From Hyphomicrobiales bacterium (lineage in GTDB: Bacteria; Pseudomonadota; Alphaproteobacteria; Rhizobiales; Beijerinckiaceae): 35,847 nt of DNA. The notes under the pieces are model-generated. The model had not been told where the DNA came from and did not search any database. It saw only the letters and a program-made list of their open reading frames with translations. Positions 28,077 through 35,847 of this stretch are shown here, in pieces. Within the stretch, counting starts at the first letter, position 1. Each line of letters starts with the position of its first letter. The stretch lies in contig JAIXZF010000443.1 in assembly GCA_027489835.1 (NCBI GenBank), forward strand, positions 1-35,847. The letters run 5' to 3'. Both the position numbers and the translations under genes were made by a program.

Positions 28077-29005
28077 GGGCAGCTTCTCCAGTCGAGGATC
28101 ATCTTGACGCAGGCCGGATCGGCGAACGCGGTTTCGTAAGCGGTGGCAGCGGCCGAGACCGGGCTGCGATGGCTGATGAGGCCATCCAGCGAGAGCCGGC
28201 CATCGGCGACGAGCGCCATGGTCTCGGCAAGGTCCGGCTCGCGAAATTCGGCCGCGATGCGGATGGTCGCTTCGCGCATGAAGGCGGGCGGAAAGACGAA
28301 GGAGAGCGGCGCCTCATAGAAGCCCGCGAGCACGATCTCCCCGCCGCGCGCGAGGCGGGCGATCAGCGTGTCGAGGAGGCTGCCGTCGCCGCTGACGTCG
28401 TAGATGGAGGCATAATCGCAGCGCGCGTCGGTCGCCGGGTCGACGACCACGTAGCCCTCGGCGCCCGCCATGCGGACGGGGTTCTTTTCCCACACGGTCG
28501 GCGCGCCGCCCCGCGCGACGGCGACCCTCGCAAGCAGACGTCCGAGCACGCCGTGGCCGACGATCAGGTCGGGGATGGCGCCGCCCGCCAGCGCATGGAC
28601 GGCCGTTGCCGCCAGGGCGATCAGGACGCCGCGCTCGCCAAGACCAGTCGGAAGCGGCACCACCTTGGCTCCGGGGGCGACGAGCCGATGCGCCGCGCCG
28701 CCGAACAGGCCGCTGACATCGCTGAAGCAGCGCGAGCCGGGCACGAAGACGAGTTCGCCCACATTGCGGCCAGAGGCGGCTCCGGCCTCCGCGACGAGGC
28801 CGACGGTCTCATAGCCGGGGACGAGAGGATAGCGCAGGCCCGGAAAGCCGGGCATCCGGCCAGACCAGAGCAGCCGCTCGGTGCCGGTGCTGATGCCGGA
28901 CCAGAGGACATCGATGACGACATCGGCCTCGGTGGCGGGAATCAGGCCGACATCGTCGAGCGCGAGGCTTCCGGGCTCCCTGAGGACAATGGCCTTGGTG
29001 CGCAT
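28073..29005 (-). CDS. bchC: 3-hydroxyethyl bacteriochlorophyllide a dehydrogenase
   Basis: MDR-family alcohol dehydrogenase (VDVLWSGISTGTERLLWSGRMPGFPGLRYPLVPGYETVG) in bchCXYZ order. Confidence 0.96.
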   Translation of the reverse strand: MRTKAIVLREPGSLALDDVGLIPATEADVVIDVLWSGISTGTERLLWSGRMPGFPGLRYPLVPGYETVGLVAEAGAASGRNVGELVFVPGSRCFSDVSGLFGGAAHRLVAPGAKVVPLPTGLGERGVLIALAATAVHALAGGAIPDLIVGHGVLGRLLARVAVARGGAPTVWEKNPVRMAGAEGYVVVDPATDARCDYASIYDVSGDGSLLDTLIARLARGGEIVLAGFYEAPLSFVFPPAFMREATIRIAAEFREPDLAETMALVADGRLSLDGLISHRSPVSAAATAYETAFADPACVKMILDWRSCP

Positions 29006-29042
29006 GACACCGGTTCTCCCTGCCTCATTGGTAGGCAGTTTC

Positions 29043-29060
29043 TGTCATAGTAAGCAGACG
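29043..29060. promoter_or_regulatory. Second, degenerate PpsR/CrtJ site (TGT-N12-ACG)
   Basis: TGTCATAGTAAGCAGACG, 26 bp from the strong site, covering the predicted -10. Confidence 0.5.
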
Positions 29061-29074
29061 ATTTTGAATGTCAA
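29047..29074 (-). promoter_or_regulatory. Predicted sigma70-type bchC promoter
   Basis: Minus strand TTGACA (29074-29069), 16-nt spacer, TACTAT (29052-29047), 42 nt upstream of bchC ATG. Confidence 0.6.
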
Positions 29075-29086
29075 TTTGGGTTGACA
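29069..29086. promoter_or_regulatory. PpsR/CrtJ binding site
   Basis: TGTCAATTTGGGTTGACA: perfect 6-bp dyad within TGT-N12-ACA. Confidence 0.85.
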
Positions 29087-29098
29087 CTTATACCACCC

Positions 29099-30247
29099 TC
29101 ATATGGTGGGGCGGCGTGCCTGGATCAGTCCGGACAACAACGGACGCGGAGTGGAGATCTGGCGGGCCTCGGTGAAGCCGGCTCGCGCGAGCATTGCGAT
29201 GAGTTCGTCCGGTCGCCTGGCGCGGCCATGGCCCATGGCGAGCAGGTAGAAGCCGAAATAGGCGTCCGCCATCGGGGCCGAGCCGGCATCGCCCGCCATC
29301 GGCTCGGCGATCAGCAGCGTGCCGCCCGGCTCCAGGGCGGCGTATGCGGCGCGCAGGAGCGCGGCAACCGTGTCGTCGCCATGGTCATGCGCCACCCTGA
29401 CCAGCGTGACGAGGTCGGCGCCGCGCGGCAGCGCGTCATGCGAGAAGCTGCCGGGCACGAGCGTGACGCGCGCGGCGAGTCCAGCGGCGGCGAAGCGCGG
29501 CGCGGCGGCCGCGACCACGGCCGGCAGATCGAACAGCACGAGCTCGGCCTGCGGCGCGCGGCTGGCCACCGCCCTGAGGAAGGAGCCGTCTCCGCCGCCT
29601 ACATCCATGATGCGGCGATGGCGCGCCACCGGATAGGCATCGAGCACGTCGTCCGCCACGAAGGGCTGCGAGGCGGCCATGAGATCGGTGTAGGCGTTGA
29701 CCTCGCCCGGCTCGAGCGAGGCCGGGTGCCGGTCGCCGGCATAGGGCCAATAGCGCGCGAGCTCGGTGTCGCCGCGCTGGCCGCGCAGCAGCGCCACCGG
29801 GTCGGCCATGTCGGCATAGAACATGGCGTGATGTTCGATCATCGCCTTAACGCCCGGGTTGGCGCGCATGGCGGCGCCGAGCTGGCCGAGGCCGTAGCGG
29901 CCTGGACCGCGCTGCTGCAGCAGATCGAGCGAGACCGCCGCCAGGACGAGCCGGCGAGCCGAATCGGGCGGCAACCCGACCGCTTCGGCGATCTCCGGAA
30001 TCGCGCGCGGCCGGCGAGCCAGCAGCTCGAACAGGTCGAGCTTCACGCAGGCGAAAAGCACCTGCGAATAGACGAAGCCGGCGCACAGATCGAAGCAGGC
30101 GCGGGCGCGCCGGGCCGAGACGCCGCGCGTCAACGGAAACCGCGCGGCCAGCACCTGGAAGCGGCGGCTGGCGAGCAGCCTGTCGCGCCAGCCATAGAGG
30201 ATGTCGCTCCAGCGGCCCGGTGCGGGCGTGACCGGCACGTCGGACAT
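29099..30247 (-). CDS. crtF: Demethylspheroidene / hydroxyneurosporene O-methyltransferase
   Basis: SAM-methyltransferase motif IMDVGGGDGSFLRAVASRAPQAELVLFDLPAVV; N-terminal winged-helix dimerisation region; position between bchC and crtE. Confidence 0.94.
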   Translation of the reverse strand: MSDVPVTPAPGRWSDILYGWRDRLLASRRFQVLAARFPLTRGVSARRARACFDLCAGFVYSQVLFACVKLDLFELLARRPRAIPEIAEAVGLPPDSARRLVLAAVSLDLLQQRGPGRYGLGQLGAAMRANPGVKAMIEHHAMFYADMADPVALLRGQRGDTELARYWPYAGDRHPASLEPGEVNAYTDLMAASQPFVADDVLDAYPVARHRRIMDVGGGDGSFLRAVASRAPQAELVLFDLPAVVAAAAPRFAAAGLAARVTLVPGSFSHDALPRGADLVTLVRVAHDHGDDTVAALLRAAYAALEPGGTLLIAEPMAGDAGSAPMADAYFGFYLLAMGHGRARRPDELIAMLARAGFTEARQISTPRPLLSGLIQARRPTI

Positions 30248-30250
30248 GGC

Positions 30251-31111
30251 TCAGGCAGCCCTGATGGACAGCTCCGGCGGCAGGAACTTGCGCGCCTCGA
30301 TCTCGATGGCGGCCTTCAGCCCGTTCTGCCCGGGGCAGGCGGGGATGGCTTCGACGGCCTCCGCCACCAGCTGGTCGAGCCAGCGGATCGCGCCGGCCAT
30401 GCCGAGTTCCGTCACGGCGTTGGGACGGCCGCGGGCGGCGTCCTGTCCGGCGGGCTTGCCCATCTCGTCGGAGGTGTCGGCGGCGTCGCGGATATCGTCG
30501 GCCACCTGATAGGCGCAGCCGAGCCGCTCGCCCAGCACGCGCCAGGCCACGGGATCGTGCCCCGCGGCAAGCGCGCCAGCCGCCGTGGCCGCCGCGAAGA
30601 GCGACGAGGTCTTGGCGCGGTGATACTCGGCGAGCGGGATCATCGGCTCGCTCTCCCAGGCCTGGCCGGCGCAGATGCCATGGGGCGCCCCGCCGGCCTG
30701 CGCGACGAGGCCGATCAGGCCCGCCATGCGATCGGGATGGCGCGTTGCGCCGCGGGCGATGGTTTCAAAGGCAAGCACGATCAGCGCGTCGCCTGCCAGC
30801 ACCGCAAGCGGCTGGCCATAGACCTTATGAACCGAGGGCTTGCCGCGCCGGAGATCGGCATCGTCGAAGCAGGGCAGGTCGTCATGCACCAACGAAGCGC
30901 AATGCAGGAATTCGATCGCGCAGGCGGCCGCGTCGGCGGCGGCGGGATCGGCGTCGCCGCAGGCCCTCGCCACCGTGATGCAGAGCCGCGGCCTGAGCCG
31001 GTGGCCTCCCGGGAAGACGGAGTAGGTCAGTGCCGCGGCGAGCTTCGGGGGGCAGGAAGCTTGCGTGACGGCCAGCGCCGCCTGCATGGCGGTTTCGATC
31101 CGCGTCATCAT
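30251..31111 (-). CDS. crtE: Geranylgeranyl diphosphate synthase
   Basis: GGHRLRPRL, first DD motif region (SLVHDDLPCFDDADLRRGKPSVHK), second Asp-rich QVADDIRDAAD. Start ATG 31111 preferred for RBS; ORF extends to 31159. Confidence 0.94.
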   Translation of the reverse strand: MMTRIETAMQAALAVTQASCPPKLAAALTYSVFPGGHRLRPRLCITVARACGDADPAAADAAACAIEFLHCASLVHDDLPCFDDADLRRGKPSVHKVYGQPLAVLAGDALIVLAFETIARGATRHPDRMAGLIGLVAQAGGAPHGICAGQAWESEPMIPLAEYHRAKTSSLFAAATAAGALAAGHDPVAWRVLGERLGCAYQVADDIRDAADTSDEMGKPAGQDAARGRPNAVTELGMAGAIRWLDQLVAEAVEAIPACPGQNGLKAAIEIEARKFLPPELSIRAA

Positions 31112-31134
31112 GCCAGGATCTCCCTGTCGGCATG

Positions 31135-31152
31135 TGTCAAGCAAAGATGACA
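31135..31152. promoter_or_regulatory. PpsR/CrtJ binding site in crtE/crtD divergent region
   Basis: TGTCAAGCAAAGATGACA (TGTCA-N8-TGACA). Confidence 0.75.
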
Positions 31153-31159
31153 CTTGCAC

Positions 31160-31177
31160 TGTTATCGAGAATGGACA
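31160..31177. promoter_or_regulatory. Second PpsR/CrtJ-like site in crtE/crtD region
   Basis: TGTTATCGAGAATGGACA (TGT-N12-ACA), 25 bp centre-to-centre from the first site. Confidence 0.5.
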
Positions 31178-31227
31178 TTGATGGGGAGGCTGTCAATCAG
31201 GCAGTCACCGGAGCCAGTCGAGGCCAG

Positions 31228-32766
31228 ATGGGGCAGCGGGTCGTCATCATCGGAGCCGGGATCGGCGGCCTGTCCGCGGCGCTGGACCTCGCGGCGCGCG
31301 GGATGCACGTGACCGTCCTCGAGCGCGCGGACGGGCCCGGCGGCAAGATGCGGCAGCTCAGCGCCGGCGGTCAGGCCATGGATGCGGGCCCCACCGTCTT
31401 CACCATGCGGCACGTCTTCGAGGCGCTGTTCGACCGGGCGGGAGCCTCCTTCTCCGACCATGTCAGCCTGACCCCGCTGGACATCCTGGCTCGCCATGCC
31501 TGGACCGATGGCGGGCGGCTCGACCTCCACGCCGATGTCGAACGATCGGCCGACGCCATCGGGGATTTCGCGGGAGCCTCCGAGGCTGGGCGGTTCCGGG
31601 CCTTCGCGGCTGAGAGCCGGGCCATCTTCGGCATGCTCGACCGGACATTCATGCGCGCTCAACGTCCAAGTCTCGCCGGGCTTGGCGTCAACATGGCCAG
31701 GGCCGGGATGCGCAACCCGCTCGATCTGTTCAGGCTGCGTTCGTTCGAGACGCTGTGGTCGGCGCTCGGCAAGGCCTTCAACGATCCGCGCCTGCGCCAG
31801 CTCTTCGGGCGCTACGCCACCTATTGCGGCTCCTCTCCCTTTTCGGCGCCCGCCACGCTGATGCTGATCGCCCATGCCGAGCAGGCCGGCGTCTGGAGCG
31901 TGAACGGCGGCATGCATGCCCTCGCCCAAGCCATCCGCGCTCTGGCCGAGGCGCGCGGCGCGGGTTTCCGCTTCGGCGCACATGTCGCGCGCATCCGGAC
32001 GGGCCCCGACGGCGTCGAGGGCGCGGAGCTGGCCGATGGCGAATTCGTGCCCGCCGGCATCGTGATCTTCAATGGCGATTACGCCGCGCTGTCGGGCGGG
32101 CTCCTCGGCGCCGGCGTCGCCAGGGCAGCGCCCCCCGCGAAGCCGGACCGCCGCTCGCTCTCGGCCATCGTGACGTGCCGGCTGGCGGAGGCTTCGGGCT
32201 TCGACCTCATCCGGCACAACGTCTTCTTCGGCAACGACTATGCCGGCGAGTTCGACAGCATCTTTCGGCAGTCCAGAACGCCGCGGGAGCCGACCGTCTA
32301 TGTCTGCGCGCAGGACAGGGACGATGCAGGCCTCGCGCGCAGCGGGCCGGAGAGGCTGCTCTGCCTGATCAACGCGCCGGCCGACGGAGATCGGAACGGC
32401 TATGCCGACACGGAGGTCGCATCATGCGAGGAACGAGCGTCTCGGCTGATGGAGCGCTGCGGCTTGAGGTTGGCGGAGGGGCCGTCGGCCGTGACGACGC
32501 CGACAGGCTTCAACACGCTGTTCCCGGGCACGGGGGGTGGGCTTTACGGACAGGCGAGCCATGGCTGGAGGTCGTCCTTCCTGAGACCGGGCTCGCGGAC
32601 GAAGGTGCCGGGGCTCTATCTGGCGGGCGGCAGCGTGCATCCGGGTCCTGGGGTGCCGATGGCGGCCTTGTCCGGGACGCTGGCCGCGGCCAGCGCGCTC
32701 GCGGACCTGACTTTGCGGCGCCCGTCGCCCCGGGCGGCTACCGCTGGTGGTATGTCGACGCCCTGA
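31228..32766 (+). CDS. crtD: Hydroxyneurosporene / 1-hydroxycarotenoid 3,4-desaturase
   Basis: FAD motif VVIIGAGIGGLSAALDLAARGMHVTVLERADGPGGKMRQL; GLYLAGGSVHPGPGVPMAALSG. ORF opens at 31132; ATG at 31228 preferred (GAGG upstream and homolog-like N-terminus). Confidence 0.93.
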   Translation: MGQRVVIIGAGIGGLSAALDLAARGMHVTVLERADGPGGKMRQLSAGGQAMDAGPTVFTMRHVFEALFDRAGASFSDHVSLTPLDILARHAWTDGGRLDLHADVERSADAIGDFAGASEAGRFRAFAAESRAIFGMLDRTFMRAQRPSLAGLGVNMARAGMRNPLDLFRLRSFETLWSALGKAFNDPRLRQLFGRYATYCGSSPFSAPATLMLIAHAEQAGVWSVNGGMHALAQAIRALAEARGAGFRFGAHVARIRTGPDGVEGAELADGEFVPAGIVIFNGDYAALSGGLLGAGVARAAPPAKPDRRSLSAIVTCRLAEASGFDLIRHNVFFGNDYAGEFDSIFRQSRTPREPTVYVCAQDRDDAGLARSGPERLLCLINAPADGDRNGYADTEVASCEERASRLMERCGLRLAEGPSAVTTPTGFNTLFPGTGGGLYGQASHGWRSSFLRPGSRTKVPGLYLAGGSVHPGPGVPMAALSGTLAAASALADLTLRRPSPRAATAGGMSTP

Positions 32767-33632
32767 GCGACGACGGACGGCACGGCTTCGTCGTCATCGC
32801 CTTCGTCGGCTCCGTCTTCTCGCCCTATTACGCCCGCGCCATCCGCCGCGGAGTGGCCGACCCCGAGGATCATTGCGCCGTCAACGTGGCGCTCTACGGG
32901 GCGGGCGGGCACCGCTGGGCCATGACCGAGCGCGGCAAGGGCGCGCTCGACCGCACCGAAAGCCGCTACCGGCTCGGGCCGAGCTCACTTACCTGGTCGG
33001 AGGGGGCGCTCACCATCGCGCTGGAGGAGCGGACCATGCCCTTCATGGGCCGCATCGCAGGCGAGATCGTGCTGAAGACCGACCGGGTGATGGACCGGAG
33101 CTTTGCGCTCGATGCGGGCGGACGGCATCTTTGGAGCCCGATCGCGCCCAGCGCCCGTGTCGAGGTGAGGATGGATTCGCCCCGCCAGAGCTGGAGCGGC
33201 CACGCCTATTTCGACAGCAATGTCGGCTCCCGGCCCATCGCGGAGGATTTCGTCGAATGGGACTGGGCGCGGGCCGACACGCCGGACGGCCCGATCGTCC
33301 ACTATGACGTGCTGCGCCGTGACGGCTCGTCGCTCAACCTTTCGCTCGGGCTCGGGGCGGATGGCGAGCTCGCGCCCATCCTCCCGCCAATGACGGCGCC
33401 GCTCGGCAAGACCGGCTGGCGCGTGGCGCGGGCCGCGCGCTGTGACGCGGGCGCGCGGCCGACCGTGATCTCGACGCTGGAGGACACGCCGTTCTACGCC
33501 CGCTCCATCGTGAAGACCCAGCTGAACGGCGCGCCGGTGACGCTGATGCATGAAAGCCTGTCGCTGAACCGGCTCAGGCAACGCTGGGTGGAGACGCTGC
33601 TGCCCTTCAGGATGCCGCGGCGGCGGGGCTGA
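32424..33632 (+). CDS. crtC: Carotenoid 1,2-hydratase (hydroxyneurosporene synthase); start uncertain
   Basis: GGYRWWYVDALSDDGRHGFVVIAFVGSVFSPYYARAIRRG...DHCAVNVALYG...GRIAGEIVLK. Conserved region starts ~32706; the only in-frame ATG before it within reasonable reach is 32424. Confidence 0.9.
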   Translation: MRGTSVSADGALRLEVGGGAVGRDDADRLQHAVPGHGGWALRTGEPWLEVVLPETGLADEGAGALSGGRQRASGSWGADGGLVRDAGRGQRARGPDFAAPVAPGGYRWWYVDALSDDGRHGFVVIAFVGSVFSPYYARAIRRGVADPEDHCAVNVALYGAGGHRWAMTERGKGALDRTESRYRLGPSSLTWSEGALTIALEERTMPFMGRIAGEIVLKTDRVMDRSFALDAGGRHLWSPIAPSARVEVRMDSPRQSWSGHAYFDSNVGSRPIAEDFVEWDWARADTPDGPIVHYDVLRRDGSSLNLSLGLGADGELAPILPPMTAPLGKTGWRVARAARCDAGARPTVISTLEDTPFYARSIVKTQLNGAPVTLMHESLSLNRLRQRWVETLLPFRMPRRRG

Positions 33633-33636
33633 GCAG

Positions 33637-33668
33637 GCGCGGCTAGGCCGGCAGGGCCGAGGCCGCGC
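33637..33668. terminator. Imperfect GC-rich inverted repeat between convergent crtC and the small ORF
   Basis: GCGCGGC (33637-33643) pairs with GCCGCGC (33662-33668), inner GGCC/GGCC. Confidence 0.35.
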
Positions 33669-33859
33669 TAGCGGCGCGCCATCCAACCCGGAATCGCGGG
33701 CGGCGGCTCGACGGAGGCGCCGTTCGCCTCCGCCTCGGCGCGTCGCTCCTCATCGCGGCGGGCGAGCTTCTTCAGGGAATGGAGCTGATGGAAGCCGAAG
33801 GCGAGGATGCCGCCGAAGAAGGCGAAGAACTCGATCGCCATCAACGTGCTGAGCTCCAT
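33668..33859 (-). CDS. Small (63 aa) single-TM protein of unknown function in the carotenoid cluster
   Basis: MELSTLMAIEFFAFFGGILAFGFHQLHSLKKLARRDEERRAEAEANGASVEPPPAIPGWMARR: TM segment followed by a charged tail; immediately downstream of crtB on same strand; GGGGGA ribosome-binding site before ATG. Confidence 0.75.
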   Translation of the reverse strand: MELSTLMAIEFFAFFGGILAFGFHQLHSLKKLARRDEERRAEAEANGASVEPPPAIPGWMARR

Positions 33860-33872
33860 GTCCCCCTCCCCC

Positions 33873-35021
33873 TCAGACCGGAGCCACGCCTCCGGCGTGG
33901 TGCCGGTCGTGGCCGGATTCCCGCGCCCTCACGCGCTCGAGCAATTCTATGACGCCGACCGTGCGGCGGGTAAATCCGCGAAAAGGCCGCAGCAGCGCGA
34001 CGCCTTCCAGTGCGCGCGGCTGAGCCCGGCGCGGCTCGGCCTCAATGGCCTCGATGAGGAAGCGGACCTCGGCAACGGCCGGCGCGTCGAGGCGGCCCGG
34101 CGAGAGCCAGCCGGGCAGGCAGGCACGGGTGACAAGCGCGAGCTTGCGGCGCTTCGAAACCACCGCGCGGCCCGACACCGAATCATAGCCGCCCGATGCC
34201 ACAAGCCTGCCGATCTCGGCATAGACAAGTCGCGCGGCGTTGATCGCGGCGCGGCAATCGGCCGGCAATGCGGCGATGCCGGCGCAGGAGCGGTCGTAGA
34301 GTTGATCCGCGACATCGAGCAGCCGGCGCACCACGCGCCCGATGCGGGCATCGAAGACCGGAGCGGCGAGCCAGGCCTCGGGGTCGAGCCCCTGCTCGGC
34401 CAGCCAGTCGCGCGGCAGATAGAGCCGGCCCGCCCGCGCATCCTCGCCGACATCGCGGGCGATGTTGGTGAGCTGCATGGCGAGGCCGAGATCGCAGGCG
34501 CGGGCCAGCGTCGCCGGATCGCGCACACCCATCAGCAGCGTCATCAGCACGCCGACCGTGGCGGCGACGCGGGCCGAATAGGCGAGCACCCCCGAAAGGT
34601 CATCATAGCGCCGGCCTTCCGCGTCCCAGGCGAAGCCGTCCAGCAGCGCATCGAGGATGCCGCGCGGCAGCGCGTATCGGGCGATCACCTCGGCGACGGC
34701 GCGATCGACCGGATCGTCCTGCGGCCGGCCGGCATAGATCCGGTCCAGCCGCCCGGTCAGCGCCTCGAGCGCCGCGGACGGATTCTCCGATAGGTCGACC
34801 GCATCGTCGGCGACCCGGCAGAAGGCGTAGAGCGCCGTGGCCGGCTCGCGCACATCGCGCGGCAGCAGAAGGGATGCGGCGAAGAAGGATTTCGAGCCGG
34901 CGTGCAGCAGTTCGCGGCAGGCGTCCAGGTCGCTGGTCACCGCCGGCGGGAAGGCCGGCCAGCGGGCGGCGGCATGTGGCGGTGAACCCGAGCCGTGCAT
35001 GTCAGGCGAACGCCGATGCAT
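33873..35021 (-). CDS. crtB: Phytoene synthase
   Basis: SKSFFAASLLLPRDVREPATALYAFCRVADDAVDL; QLTNIARDVGEDARAGRLYLP. Alternative ATG at 35000. Confidence 0.96.
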   Translation of the reverse strand: MHRRSPDMHGSGSPPHAAARWPAFPPAVTSDLDACRELLHAGSKSFFAASLLLPRDVREPATALYAFCRVADDAVDLSENPSAALEALTGRLDRIYAGRPQDDPVDRAVAEVIARYALPRGILDALLDGFAWDAEGRRYDDLSGVLAYSARVAATVGVLMTLLMGVRDPATLARACDLGLAMQLTNIARDVGEDARAGRLYLPRDWLAEQGLDPEAWLAAPVFDARIGRVVRRLLDVADQLYDRSCAGIAALPADCRAAINAARLVYAEIGRLVASGGYDSVSGRAVVSKRRKLALVTRACLPGWLSPGRLDAPAVAEVRFLIEAIEAEPRRAQPRALEGVALLRPFRGFTRRTVGVIELLERVRARESGHDRHHAGGVAPV

Positions 35022-35847
35022 GGGGCACGACCGCGTCGAGAATGCGGGCGGAGGTGACGACCCCCGGCAGCCCGGCCCCCGGATGCGTGCCGGCCCCCAC
35101 CAGAAACAGGTTCTCGATGTCCTCGGAGCGGTTGTGCGGCCTGAAATAAGCGCTCTGCAGCAGGATCGGCTCCAGCCCGAAGGCGGCGCCGTGGATCGAG
35201 CAGAGCTCGTCGCGGAAGTCGACAGGGGTCATCACCCGAGAGGTCACGAGATGATCCTCGAAGCCCGGCATCAGCGTTTCGGACAAGCGCGCGGCGACGG
35301 CCTTTCGGAACGGCTCGGCCTTCGTCGCCCAGTCGATGTCTCCGAGCAGGTTCGGCACTGGCGCCAGAACATAGAAGCCGTCGCAGCCGGGCGGCGCCAT
35401 GGCGGGGTCGGTCGCCGTGGGGCGGTGCAGATAGAGGCTGAAATCGTCGGCCAGCACCTTCTTGCCGAAGATGTCGTCGAGCAGGTCGCGATAGCGCGGG
35501 CCGAGCACGATGGTGTGGTGCGGCACGTCCTCGAAGCGGCGGCTCGTGCCGAAATACCAGACGAACAGGCTCATCGAGTAGCGCGAGCGGCCGAGCTTGG
35601 CGTCGGTCCATTTGCGGCGGGCCGAGGCTGGCAGGAGGTTCCGGTAGGTCCAGGCGCTGTCCGCGTTGGAGACGACGACGCTGGCGGGCAGCGTCTCGCC
35701 GCTGGCGAGCCTGACGCCGGTTGCCTTGCGGCCGTCGAGCGTGATCTCGGAGACATGCGCGCCATAGCGGATCGTGCCGCCCTGGCCCTCGATCAGCTTC
35801 GCCATGCCGAGGGCGAGCTGATGGGTGCCGCCCATGGCGTAATGCAC
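35002..35847 (-). CDS. crtI: Phytoene desaturase (N-terminal part beyond window)
   Basis: C-terminal CrtI: VVVSNADSAWTYRNLL, LFVWYFGTSRRFEDVPHHTIVLGPRY, ENLFLVGAGTHPGAGLPGVVTSARI; truncated at right edge. Confidence 0.96.
   Translation of the reverse strand: MHYAMGGTHQLALGMAKLIEGQGGTIRYGAHVSEITLDGRKATGVRLASGETLPASVVVSNADSAWTYRNLLPASARRKWTDAKLGRSRYSMSLFVWYFGTSRRFEDVPHHTIVLGPRYRDLLDDIFGKKVLADDFSLYLHRPTATDPAMAPPGCDGFYVLAPVPNLLGDIDWATKAEPFRKAVAARLSETLMPGFEDHLVTSRVMTPVDFRDELCSIHGAAFGLEPILLQSAYFRPHNRSEDIENLFLVGAGTHPGAGLPGVVTSARILDAVVPHASAFA

Noticed and set aside
25479-28139. 886-aa plus-strand ORF antisense to bchY/bchX
   Set aside because: High-GC shadow ORF; low-complexity H/G/R/A-rich translation and complete overlap with well conserved bchX/bchY.
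29081-31150. 689-aa plus-strand ORF antisense to crtF/crtE
   Set aside because: Shadow ORF in high-GC DNA; opposite strand encodes clear CrtF and CrtE.
31755-32423. N-terminal part of the 625-aa ORF ending in CrtC
   Set aside because: Out-of-frame reading of crtD; only the part after ~32706 (possibly 32424) is CrtC.
1-35847. CRISPR arrays, transposases, phage genes, toxin-antitoxin or defence islands
   Set aside because: None seen; no regularly spaced direct repeats, no transposase or integrase motifs in any ORF.

Overview
High-GC alphaproteobacterial window, probably Rhizobiales-like (inferred from gene content and order; not proven). About 40% of it is part of an anoxygenic photosynthesis gene cluster. 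From ~20.0 kb to the right edge the order is pufC-M-L-A-B-Q / bchZ-Y-X-C / crtF / crtE <-> crtD-crtC / small membrane ORF / crtB / crtI (crtI truncated by the window edge). Left of it are tamA-tamB (tamA truncated by the left edge), a ~1045-aa matrixin/M10-like RTX protein with tandem Calx-beta and PPC domains, a LacI-regulated sugar-ABC operon with a GH2 glycosidase and an uncharacterised alpha/alpha-toroid-like protein, a tungstate-type (tupBCA) ABC transporter with a divergent HTH/periplasmic-binding-domain regulator, and a tRNA-Ile2(CAT)-like gene. Notable non-coding signals: PpsR/CrtJ-type sites (TGT-N12-ACA), two of which sit on the predicted -35 and -10 of the bchC promoter; a paired set in the crtE/crtD divergent region; a very strong hairpin between pufA and pufL; a 16-bp LacI-family palindrome; and a convergent terminator whose stem contains both flanking stop codons. 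I did not find a clearly undescribed system. The best leads are the crtD/crtC overlap with no ordinary crtC start codon, the 388-aa toroid protein in the GH2 operon, the 63-aa membrane ORF in the carotenoid cluster, and the HTH-PBP tungstate regulator.
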